Source of the DNA: Apostichopus californicus
Taxonomy: Eukaryota; Echinodermata; Holothuroidea; Aspidochirotida; Stichopodidae
NCBI GenBank assembly: GCA_020650975.1
Contig: JAIPMN010002473.1
Location: forward strand, 1-63,221
DNA length: 63,221 nucleotides
Direction of reading: 5' to 3'
Below the pieces are notes generated by a model that did not search any database, was not told the DNA's origin, and was given only the letters and a program-made list of their open reading frames with translations. The position numbers and the translations under genes are program-made. Below, piece after piece: positions 38,001-48,248 of the stretch (positions within the stretch are counted from its first letter, which is position 1; the number at the start of each line of letters is the position of its first letter).

Positions 38001-38084
38001 CTTTCTCCTTTCTCTCAAACGCACGAATGCGGTCTGAGAGACGCAAAGGACCACCATGTGCCGGTCGGACATGTGAAACTTTTT
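38001..38084 (-). CDS. 84-nt exon with an EPLIN-type RLSDRIRAFERK motif
   Basis: The acceptor is a long pyrimidine tract ending CCCGAAG (38085) and the donor is AAG|GTAAAG (38000). Length 84 is divisible by three, and the exon is open in phase 1 in and out, the phase of its neighbours. With the split codon it reads EKVSHVRPAHGG then PLRLSDRIRAFERKEK. The last part resembles the short amphipathic motifs of vertebrate EPLIN (for example PLNRLKMMFEKGE), which lie in its N-terminal half near the actin-binding regions. Other exons of this gene carry analogous motifs: RLAMFQ, KLSKYQKS, KFALFQKK. It would be absent from the isoform starting at 25107. It is too short to appear as a long open frame, and it is supported by splice sites, phase and motif together. 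Confidence 0.7.
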
Positions 38085-38167
38085 CTTCGGGATAAGGATA
38101 AGAGAGGAAGAGACTGGTTAACCTTTAAATTCTAGGTTTCTAAACTAGGTCAAACATGCAAAATTGT

Positions 38168-38265
38168 AAAAAACCAAAATTTAAAAAATTAATTAATTTT
38201 TTTAAAAATTTAAAAATTAAAAAATTAAAAAATTAAAAAATTAAAAAATTAAAAAATTTTAAATT
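38168..38265. repeat. (AAAAATT)n low-complexity stretch
   Basis: AAAAATTAAAAAATTAAAAA repeats over ~95 bp, ~85 bp upstream (in transcription) of the 84-nt exon. Confidence 0.9.
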
Positions 38266-40464
38266 TTAAAGTCATAATAATCATCTTAAATTACATTTAT
38301 ATGTTTTGATATTTTCACCAGTAAATGAGTGGTCCCTTTCTGGTAACCAACCTTGGTGTCTCCTTTTGAAAATCCTTCAGGACCCCATGTACTAACTTTG
38401 CACTAGCCCTGTATATGGCACTAACATACAATGAAATTATCATTGACTTTTTATACCCACCAGGTGGCCTGCTGTAACACAGGTTAAAGGTGCAGAGGTC
38501 TCACAAGTTTGTATTTTTTAGGGGTATTGTCCGGCAACTTACACCCGAGACTAACGTCAGCGACTCAATTAAATATATATGTTTAATATATATTCTTTTG
38601 TAACTCCTAACTGCTGATATTTGTATGATCCAGCATTTGATCGATAAATTACCTAGTTGATTCAAGTTTTTTGAACCTCTCTCAATCCTAATTCAAATTT
38701 ACTTTGCTGGGTTTTTATTGGCAAACTCTGAGAACCAATTTTTTGGAAAACTTCTTATCAAAACCTATTTCCTGATTATACCGGAAATGGGAGAAATAAA
38801 GAACAGGTTCAAACTGAAAGCATAATAAGGTCAAAGGTTCATGAACAATAAATTTGTGGTTATGATGTCAATGAAGTCAGGTTTCTGGAATTTGTTGTGT
38901 AATTTTTTGGGGGATTACCTCACTGTTCAAATAGAAATGCCACTCTCTTACATAAGAATCCAACGAGTTCTTGAATGAAACACTTGTCCATTATCTTTTT
39001 TTGATGTGCTGGGTAACTGAAACCTATCTCTTTGTCACATAATTAGCTCATCGAAAATATTAATATTTGACCAAACATAATTTTAATACATCTCCAGAAT
39101 TTGAGCACCAAAAAACAAAAAAATTGGAAGAAAAAAAACCCCAAAAAATAAGGGATTTTTTTTTTTTTTAAAAGAAAATAATTCCCACATTTCTTATCAT
39201 TAAGTGTGACGAAATCCAGAGAATACGTTGAAGTTGATAGCTTTAAAATTCTCGCTTCTACTCTAATTTGGTTTTATTCATCAGCAAATGGTAACACTGG
39301 TATCTACATATAGCAAAGCAAAATGCTGTGCAATAAAAGCCAATTTGTGACTAAAAAGTACCTAGATATGGGCAGTTCTGTTTTTTGTTTTTTTCTTTCT
39401 TACGGAGAAAACTAATATTGTCTGATTCTCAAGATATTTATGACTGCAAAATTGCTAAACGAAATATCATCCTCAAATCTTTCCCTATATTTTGCCATAT
39501 AATTATAAGTTATAATTGGGCGTTCCATTCATTGACTATTGTCATTCCACTTGTCGGTGGTTTTGGTCTTTAAAATATATATAACCCGTGCACATTTGCA
39601 TCTTTTCGGTGAATCCAAATTTTCACACTCAGTACACAGAGCACGACTGGAGCAACGCCTTTAAAGGTGTTAAAGTTGACAAAATGTTTTGAACGTCTTT
39701 AGATAGATAGGACGTCAAAGTCTTTTCATCTGATCCACCTGCGTCCAATCAAAGGACAGGACAAACAATTTTTGAGGGTCTGTAACCAAGGTAACTTATA
39801 GCACGTGGTAGTAATTAAATTGTCAATTTACTACAACTTAAATCGAAAAAAAAATTTATCGTCATTTTCGTCAATTTTTCCGACGTCCATTGTTTCATAT
39901 CTCACCTCCTAAAGGGACTAAGTTTAGGAAAACAATGGCTGAGAGGGTGGGAAGGGTGTATAAAGTTTAGAATACAACACTCTGATTTTAGACATCTGGA
40001 GTCCTCTTTGACACCTGTCATCTAATGAATACTGACACTAAAAACCAAAAAAAAAACACCCCAAAAAAAACAAGAAAAATACTTCATATCATGAGCCCAA
40101 GAAAAAACATAAATTGAATAATTTGTGCAGTTGATTCGCATTAGGTGTGGCCATTGGTGGCATTTTGGATGACCCGTTGCCAAGGTTACCACCTATCACT
40201 TGTATAGTAAAACCCCAAGAAAGGTGCTGATGTGCTTGCACGTGATTTGGTTTGCCCCATTGTTTTATATCGTATTTTTGTATCCTATCGTATTATCGAA
40301 CTCAAAACTCGTCGAATCAGATATCGTCGACAACGACGTGGAAACGAGACCAAAAGATCTCGTTCTCATTACGAATGTACAGAACTAACATCTTCTCCAT
40401 TTGCACCTAAAATAAAATTCTACAAGAAAAATTGACGATTGGGTTGCGGTATTTTTTTCCACAC

Positions 40465-40530
40465 CCATGATCCTGCTCGTTGGCGACGAAATCGATCTCT
40501 CTGGTGAGAACAGGAACGAGGTCCACCCTG
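40465..40530 (-). CDS. Likely 66-nt microexon after a 77-nt intron
   Basis: Immediately downstream of the acidic exon, a 77-nt intron runs from GTAAGAG (40607) to CATTCTTCAG (40531). It has a near-ideal branch site TACTAAT (40563-40557) about 25 nt before the acceptor. The following 66 nt are open in the incoming phase 1 (residues GWTSFLFSPERSISSPTSR) and would leave in phase 1 after ATG-G at 40465, fitting the 84-nt exon at 38084. The segment is CpG-rich and Ser/Pro-rich, with possible phosphorylation sites. The acceptor is a NAGNAG (CAGCAG), so one alanine may be optional. The weakness is the donor, GTGTGG, which is poor. Without the microexon, exon 40608 can splice directly to 38084 in the same phase. 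Confidence 0.45.
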
Positions 40531-40607
40531 CTGAAGAATGAGACTAATGAGTTTTTATTAGTAACTGTTAGAAGATTTTTTTAACTGGTTTAAAGAAGAG
40601 CTCTTAC

Positions 40608-41382
40608 CTTTTTGGTCTTGTTGTGGTGGTTCCTCAGTTTTGGGTTCCTCTACTACCTCATCCCGTTGTTTCTCTCCCAGTGTTAACTCAATTGCTACAT
40701 TGCCCGACTCTTCCTCCGCATCCTTATTCTCCACGCTTATGTTCACCAAATCGCTGTTCTCCTCGATGGTGATATCCTGTTTGACCTCTTCTGGCTGTTC
40801 CTCTTGCTGTTCCTCATGCTGTTCCTCATGCTGTTCCTCTTGCTGTTCCTCTTGCTGTTCCTCATGCTGTTCCTCTTGCTGTTCCTCTTGCTGTTCCTCT
40901 TGCTGTTGTTCCTCTTGCTTTTCTTCTGTCTTTTCCTCAACCTCTTCTATCTCCTCCTCCTCCTCCTCCTCCATCTTCTTCTCCTCCTCTTCAACTTTCA
41001 CTTCTTCTGCTTCTTCTGTTTCAGCTGCTGGAGCCTCTTCCTCGGCCGGCCACTGGATCGAGACACCCGCCTCAACCCCGCCGACCTTGACCTCCGCGAT
41101 CGCCTCCTCGGCCACCGGTTCGCCCTCCGGTTCTTCGGCCTCGACCCCGTTCTCCGACGGTTCGAGCTCCTCGCCCTGGTTCAAGATGTCGGCCAGCTCG
41201 TCGAGGTCGACCTTCTCCCTGGTCGGGGTGCACTCGTCGCTGGCGACGTTCTCGGCCACGATGTCCTCCTGCACCTCGATGTCCAGGTCGGCGTTCCCCT
41301 CCCCCGCGATGATGACGAAGCCCTCACCGTCGTTGGACTGGCGGGCGATATCGGCGTCTGACATGACGAAGTCTCGAAGAGC
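40608..41382 (-). CDS. Acidic exon with EEQQ/EEQH minisatellite, EPLIN-like gene
   Basis: The exon is 775 nt, with acceptor TTTCGCAG just above 41382 and donor GTAAGAG at 40607-40601. It enters in phase 0 (ALRDFVMSDAD...) and leaves in phase 1. The first half is GC- and CpG-rich and encodes an acidic Ala/Glu/Val segment. The second half is Glu-rich: a poly-Glu run, then about 11 units of a 12-bp repeat encoding E-E-Q-Q or E-E-Q-H, likely a long charged single helix or disordered linker. An internal methionine (MSDAD) could start an intermediate isoform. Phase 0 matches the giant exon upstream, and phase 1 matches the next exons. The antisense Cys/Ser-rich frame over the repeat is a shadow. 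The coding status is strong, but any specific function is unknown. Confidence 0.85.
40795..40920 (-). repeat. 12-bp coding minisatellite (E-E-Q-Q/H)
   Basis: About 11 units alternate TTCCTCTTGCTG and TTCCTCATGCTG (plus strand), with one 15-bp unit (TTGCTGTTGTTCC). The unit length keeps the frame, so length polymorphism would change the protein without frameshift. Confidence 0.85.
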
Positions 41383-41869
41383 CTGCGAAAGGATGGAAGT
41401 AAGTCCCAGGGTAAATAATGCCATGTACTACCAACAACAAAGCATCAATCAACAACATTTCTCCATTCAAAGGAAAGTTACACACGCGTATCCAAACATC
41501 TGCCAAAATTTTTTTTTTTTTTCTTTCCTTAAAATAAAGCAAAAACAGGTCTCCTCAAAATGAAGACAAAATAACTGCCAAACAAATATGTAATGCATGA
41601 AGAGAGTTTCATTAAAGCAGAAAATACTACTCCCAACCCTTCTGTCTACCAAACTAGGGAAATAGAAATATTCCCACAATACAGACAAACAGTGTTATAA
41701 CAGTGTAATGAAAGCAATAAACAGATACGGTACTATCACTGCTACTACGAGTGACGTATAGGAACCTGTTAGCACTAGAGCACACGAACGCTGCTGATAT
41801 ATACGATGACTATTAAGCTGCACCCTATCAGAGAACTTCCCATGCAGAGTCTCGTACTATCACCTAACC

Positions 41870-42080
41870 TACCGATTGACTTTACAGTACAGGTGACACT
41901 GGATTTGACAGGATAACTAAAAATTCTTATTTGGGTTTCAAAACTCTCTACTAATCGCTGAACTCCAACCGAATCTCGTCCAACGACGTACGTTCTGAAA
42001 TCGTTGCAGTGTTATAGCAACGGACGGTCGGGATTTCCACCGAGAGAGAGGAAACGCGTGACCGCTCTGATCGACATGGG
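41870..42080 (-). promoter_or_regulatory. CpG-rich patch upstream of the acidic exon
   Basis: The patch has many CG dinucleotides (ACGACGTACG, GGACGGTCGGG, AAACGCGTGACCG) in an otherwise CpG-poor intron, 0.5-0.7 kb upstream of the acidic exon. It could be an internal promoter or first exon for a form starting at MSDAD within that exon. No TATA box or definite exon is seen. Confidence 0.15.
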
Positions 42081-42139
42081 AAATAGGTGCATCTGTCTGA
42101 TTTTTCCTGTCAGATATATATATATGTGCAGAGCCAATA

Positions 42140-42500
42140 GCAGGAGGCCTTGGCTTCCTGGAAGCTCAGCAGTTTATATTTATATATAAACATACAGTAT
42201 ATGCCAGTGAAATGGTTATCAAATGTGACTGCTGGGCGTACGTGGAAAGGGTGGAAACGGGTTTCTGATAACAACCATTTTTGGGTAATGTGTAAGATTG
42301 GCGATCAGGAAACATGAATATTCAACAGGCCTGGCTTCCTGAAGCTCAGCAGTTTATATTTATATCTACATATATGCCAGTGAAATGGTTTTCAAATGTG
42401 ATTGTTGGGCATATGTGGAAAGGGTGGAAACCGGTTTCTGATAACGGCTTTTTGGGTAATGTGTAGAGAGTAGCGATCAGGAAACATGAATATTCAACGG
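42140..42500. repeat. Tandem duplication, two ~180-bp copies
   Basis: GGCTTCCTG-AAGCTCAGCAG, ATATGCCAGTGAAATGGTT, GTGGAAAGGGTGGAAAC, GGTTTCTGATAAC and CGATCAGGAAACATGAATAT occur twice, about 180 bp apart. Confidence 0.9.
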
Positions 42501-45129
42501 GGTGGAGATTGTTCCGAATCACTATGAACAGACTGGTACGTGTGTGGCTAATGTTGCAAACTTGTGTGAGAAGCAATTATTATGACCAAGTGTGTCGATC
42601 CCAGTGCCAGTCACTCACTCGCCCCACCCACCCCTACCACCGAATGGTTAAAGCTCAGGGTAATATAAGTATGTTGTTTGTTTTTTCCCCCTCCAGTAAT
42701 TAGTAGTGGATGCATAATTTAACAAACCAGTACTGAATAGATATGAAAATTTTAAAAGCTTGGGTCAAATTAATCTAAAAGCAGGACATACATGCTTAAT
42801 GAATATTTATAATAAACAGTCCTGTCATATGAAATAAGAACTTCAAACACTTTGTTTGAAATCCATATAATTCGTGCTGCTGTCAAAACCCACCCATGTC
42901 AAATGACACGCTTAATAAATAAATACTTGTGGTATTTATTAATTTATCTGATTAAATACATCTAGTTTACTGATTCGCTTCCTGGAGACGGTCCAATGGG
43001 TTGGTGGAGAGGGCATGGTGGAGCGAGGGAACAGTGTAAGGGGACAGTTCTTACACCTAATTTATAATGTAATTGTATCTGATCAATTGCACTTGCATTC
43101 ACGGAGGGCTTGTATCGGTGTGCTTGCCCCCTCCCTTCCCCCCCCCCCCAAACGCATTGATGCTCCTGATTTTATGACAATTGCAATACAATGCACGTAT
43201 GATTGACGTTAACAGACATGACAGATGCTATGTAATTAACACAATAGGATTATATACGGTCTTTGTCTCTAACATGGGAGCCACAAAATCTGTACTTCAT
43301 CCCTATTTCATGCCATCCCTCCTAAAGCACCCACTCCCCCCTTCTTCATCCCCCTTCTTCATCCCCCACCCTTTACAGATTGACAGGAAGGAATTAACGG
43401 TATCCTTACAAACTTCTCTTGTTTCGTGAAGTTTGGATATAGGAATGGATTTCTCTTGTATGAATAAAGAATGCTGTCACGTGACATTAAAATAGAGAGT
43501 CATTAACCCTCACCAATCCACCACCCCCACCCTTCCCCACCCCCATCCTTTTCAAACTCCCCCCAAAACTGCACACATTGCATCCCAACCAAACCATATC
43601 GACTAGTTACCGTACCTAAACTTTTTGCAACGTTTACATACAGTAAAATGGGGAAGTTACCTCTTGTATCAGTAGAGCCATATCCATGCCACAAAGAGAA
43701 TAATAAACTTCCGAGGAATTCATTTACTGTGAGATAAACGGGTTCTACTTAAACCACTTTACGGTAGGAATCCTTTTGATTAATCACAAAGCAATGGCAC
43801 TCTATTGGTATTTAACAGCACAGTATTGAAGGCTACAGTATAGGCTCACAGGCTCATCGCTATGTTCAGCAAAGTCAAAATAACATCAGCAAAATTTACA
43901 GCTCAGTTAATTGGCTTATTTTCAAGTCTATCAGAAGTAAACCTTCCCGATCCTTTCTTGTCGACCGAAAATTTTTTTCGAGATAAGAAAATCGATACAA
44001 GGTGGCATCTCTAATGGAAGGAACAAAAAAAATGTTCACAATCGGACTGCTAGAAAAGTATATATCGGAACTTAAGAAAATAAAAAAAAAAATTTTGAAA
44101 TGTCAAATTTAAGAATAAATGTCTCCTAATTCCATTTCAAATAAAACATGATTCCCCCAAAAATGGGAAACTTTCACAAGAGAAATACAAAAGTTTGTTC
44201 ATGTCATCAGAGACTATACAGGCAAGGAAAATGGAGACGCACAGTTATTGATAAAGAATATTAAATCTCGCACATAAAGTTCCAATGTAAAAATCCCTTG
44301 TACTGTACTGTACGTCCGCAACACCATTGAGAATATAACTACCAAAAGTCAGAGTTTTCGTTTTATTCTTAAATATTTTCCGTTCAGAAAGGTTTCCACT
44401 CTCTCGTTGGTCACGACTTCTAAGATTCTTTTGAGTACTATTATTTAAGACAACAGTGCAAAACTACAGAGTTCTTTTAAAGATATAGTACAATATATTC
44501 CGGCAGTCGAAAGTTAAGACACAACCCTGTCAGATTGGCTATAGATGTGTGTTAACGGTACGGGTGCAAGTACTGAAAACTCCAGAATAATACTACAGTA
44601 GCTGCTCCAAAAATAAAAACAACGACAGTTGAAAAAGGGAGTGGTGATGGTAGAGACATCATGTGCAGTATTTTGGATGATGATAATGATGATGGGGAAT
44701 TGTCGCACACACTTCCTACCAGTAACTCTCCGGCCATTAAAGGATGGTATTGATGTTACCCTGGTAGCTGCACGTACAAGTACAACGCAGGATGGATGAG
44801 TGTTTCTGAACAGAGACTTTCTGTCTGGTGTTTCAGATGAGATAAAAGAATACAGAAATGTCGTGAAAGTACTGGCAGCTCAATCGCGACTCCGTTCAAG
44901 AGTATAAAATTACAATCGACATTGCAGTCTATATTAATCACTGTATGTGCTACTGCACTGCGGACCTGTAGAATGTGATACATAATGTTCACATTGCCTG
45001 TGTGAGTAGAAACTAGAGTAGAGTCTGGGCTTTAGTGTGAGTATGGTATATGGTGTATTGAGTACAGCTGGGCTCTACGCCCAAGTTACGAGCAATAGTT
45101 GAATCGCTAGATCTATCTAGATACTGGAT

Positions 45130-45335
45130 ATCCACAGGTACCATATATGAGTACAGATCCATGAGTACAGATCCAGGAGTACCATATGTGTACACATCCA
45201 CGAGTACCATATATGAGTACAAATCAATGAGTACAAATGCAGGAGTACTCTATATGAGTACAGATCATTGAGTACTGTATATGAGTACAGATCCATGAGT
45301 ACAATATGAGGACAGATCCACGAGTACCATACATA
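45130..45335. repeat. GAGTACAGATCCAT minisatellite, left part
   Basis: Units of ATGAGTACAGATCC and GGAGTACCATAT alternate. The array resumes at 45628 after a SINE. Minus-strand frames (YSYMVLVDLYS) are repeat products. Confidence 0.85.
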
Positions 45336-45627
45336 ATAATACATAATAATAATAATAATAATCAGCAGTTATTTTTACGACGCTTAAGCGAACACAAATG
45401 TGGGAGAAGCCCGCAAGGGCTTATGAATTACAACTTACACGTCGGGTGGCTTCCAATTCAACATTTAAAAGTTCTCAAATTTGGAATCTTTTCAATTTAG
45501 AAAGTCATTTCAGATGGGAAAACCATAGATTGCTCTTGGATGAAAACCCACCTTACTATGACCCGGGCCGGGTATTTGAACCCTGAACCTCCCGATTGCT
45601 ACGCCTCATTGCTTCAAATGCACCGGT
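45336..45627 (-). mobile_element. tRNA-derived SINE inserted in a minisatellite
   Basis: The minus strand starts with a tRNA-like head (TAGCAATCGGGAGGTTCAGG, then GGTTCAAATAC, one mismatch from the box B consensus). A ~190-bp body follows, then an (ATT)n tail at 45361-45336. Both flanks are the same GAGTACAGATCC minisatellite, which marks the insertion. A 62-codon plus frame within it is not a gene. Confidence 0.75.
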
Positions 45628-45725
45628 CAATGAGTACAGATCAATGAATACAGATCCAGGAGTACTGTATATGAGTACAGATCCAGGAGTACCACATGAG
45701 TACAGATCATGAGTACCATACTGTA
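45628..45725. repeat. GAGTACAGATCCAT minisatellite, right part
   Basis: Continuation of the array at 45130-45335: AATGAGTACAGATCAATGAA, GATCCAGGAGTACTGTATAT. Confidence 0.85.
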
Positions 45726-45727
45726 CA

Positions 45728-45935
45728 CTAGATGGCATATCAACTCACTATACACGTCTTCTTTACAATATTACTGTAAGTATGATGGCAGATATGAACT
45801 CACTACACATCTTCTATACAGTACTTAAGTATGTACCATTACTGTGTAGGGCTACACGTCTTCAATACAGTATGATGGCAATGAACTCACTACACGTTGT
45901 CTTCTATACAGTACTTAAGTATATATATTACTGTG
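45728..45935. repeat. ~100-bp tandem repeat, two to three units
   Basis: GATGGCA-ATGAACTCACTACAC, CTTCTATACAGTACTTAAGT and ATTACTGTGT recur at about 45784 and 45872, with a more diverged unit from 45731. Confidence 0.8.
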
Positions 45936-46970
45936 TCTACAGAGCATTGACGGAGGCATACAGTGAGGCTAGTTTTAACACAGCTTTGATCCATATCTTA
46001 GCTACCATAACAAATTTGCCTACCATTTTAAATTACAAAAGGTAATCAAACAATTAGTGAATGTTGACGGTAGTCAGTAGGTTTTGCATGTACAAATAAA
46101 GAGGTCTACATGTGCCATACATAGATATAAGGGAGACAAGACAAGCCTGTAACCCTTATATATATAGCCATTCCTAGAAGGGTAGATTATTTATATGGAT
46201 GCACCCTACAGTATAGGAGAGCAAGGTTATTCATTTCAAGTGCTGATGTTATCCTCCTCGGACTGTGTTTTTACACCTTGGGTTCACACACATTATAATA
46301 GAGCTCTATGAAAGATTCAAGTAGTCATGGACATGTATACTCACACATATACAGATCTCTATAATGTGTACCAATATAAATGGGTCTAACAGTTTTGAAA
46401 AGCTATCAGTGCATACTTCCATGGCAAACACTACATATGTGGCAGTGTATAACAGTTAGCTGTGTACAATGGAATATGTGAAGATAGCTTTGGTAAAAAG
46501 GTAATATTGCAATTGACAGTTTTGTTTTTTTGTTTTCATGGAAGGAGATTTGTCTCATATACACCCACAAAAATTTTAAACAAGAGCAGGTTGAATGGTT
46601 CACGACACATTTATAGTCACAGCTGCCTCAGATGTGAACGACCCTGGAGAAAACTGTATATATGTTACAGTAGATCTCTGTCTGTCAGACTGTGTCACAC
46701 ACACATCAAATTAAATTTCACCAATATATTTTGCTCGTCTTCGAGGCTCTTCCCTCCATGATTCAAATTCGACAGTATTCGATAAAGTCACTCACGCATG
46801 AACACTTGGCATGTACTGTACAGAACCATCGATAATTCATTCCATAACACTCCATCTGTCTGTGTGTGCATGGTACCAGCACAATAAACCTCAGCTCAGC
46901 TTTCAGATATATTTATATCAAGCAGAAAGCTACCTGTTCCATAAAATAAAATTAAAAACTGGGTACAGGA

Positions 46971-47340
46971 TTTAAAGGGTGTGAAGACTCGCGCACAAAG
47001 AAACTTCTGGTGCCGGTTATCTGACCTAGTTTCGAATGAGGTGTAACAGAAGTGTTAGACACCACCATTGAACCCAGATAATACACACACAGCTTGCTAC
47101 CTTCGGTAATTAGACACTAGTGTACAGTCAATACATACAGCTGCGGTCAATACCCACAACACAGTGTACATACTAGCAGCAATGGACATCTCAGGTCTAG
47201 ATAAAAGATAACAAGGTATCACTTTTCATTACTGTCTGCATTTTGTAGCGACAAGAAGAAAACGTCATTTGCAAGCAACGGAAAGTTAACTTTTTCAGAT
47301 GGCCGCACGCAGTTTGGGGTGAGTCTTCGAAGCCTTTAAA
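46971..47340 (+). mobile_element. MITE family A, copy 2
   Basis: This full-length copy has the same ends (TTTAAAGGGTGTGAAGACTC and GAGTCTTCGAAGCCTTTAAA) and the shared interior (CACCACCATTGAACCCAGAT, TGTCTGCATTTTGTAGCGAC). It lies in the intron between the giant and acidic exons. Confidence 0.85.
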
Positions 47341-48248
47341 ATGCTTTACTGTACAAATGAAACCCCTAATGAAACTTCGCAAAGAATGCAGTTAGTTATT
47401 TATATAGTTAATATACAGGTATTGCCATATGTGGGTGGACCAAGGGTAGGGTGATAGTGGTATTTTTAAGTAGCAAGAGTGTATGACTCATATTTTTTCC
47501 ATAGGTACTTTTACAACTGAACAGGAGTCTAATGCAATAATAGTGAGATCTTGAAATATGCCACAGTTTTTTTTAACCTCCTTCAATCCTCCCACATGCC
47601 GCCAACACTGCTCACCACCTCTCCCAAACCCCTGTTCAGCCGGGGCACCTCTGCACACTGTAGCAGTGCTTTTATGAAAAAAAATTAATTAACACTAAGG
47701 AACACTAACTAAACAATTGGTTAATTTAGTTAGCTTTGACAACCTAAAGTGCATTGGTTAATTTGTTCATTTTAGTCTTACAAAATTGTACAGGTATCGC
47801 TTTCTGCATATGTTATGTGAAGTTACCATTGAAAACTCTACACTCTCTGAATGAGGGGGTACTTTTGATACAGATTCGTTTGAACCCACAGGATACATCT
47901 AAACTGCAGTACTGTAAGAATATCTACATTATATTCAGGGCTCACATTCACTTTGTTCAAAGCCTACCATTTTAATTTCTCTCTTTCCACCAAATCGAAA
48001 CAAACTAGGCCGGTGAAATAAATATGCTTGTTGACTTCAGTACTGCAAATCTTGTGCAACCACATAATAATTACAGCAAAAATGGTTGCCTTTTACAAGG
48101 AGGAAGCACCGCATCATGCATGGATGCACGGATGCTCTATCTCTGAATCAGCTAAAATTGAACCAAGAATGCCTCAGACTGAACCTTGTTTTATAGCATT
48201 AATTTGGTTAATGAAAAAAAATTAGTAAAAGAAGTAAAAAATTCTTAC

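Larger units (their letters stand above)
41383..48248 (-). other. Intron between giant and acidic exons
   Basis: It contains tandem duplications, a SINE-interrupted minisatellite and MITE A copy 2. A short minus-strand frame at 44737-44720 (MAGELL, followed by GTAGGAAG) would join the acidic exon in phase 0. Its start context is weak and it remains only a possibility. Confidence 0.6.

Noticed and set aside
40640-41563. 307-codon plus-strand frame rich in Cys and Ser
   Set aside because: Exact antisense of the acidic minisatellite exon; the Cys/Ser pattern is the complement of GAG/CAG-type codons and has no splice or start support.
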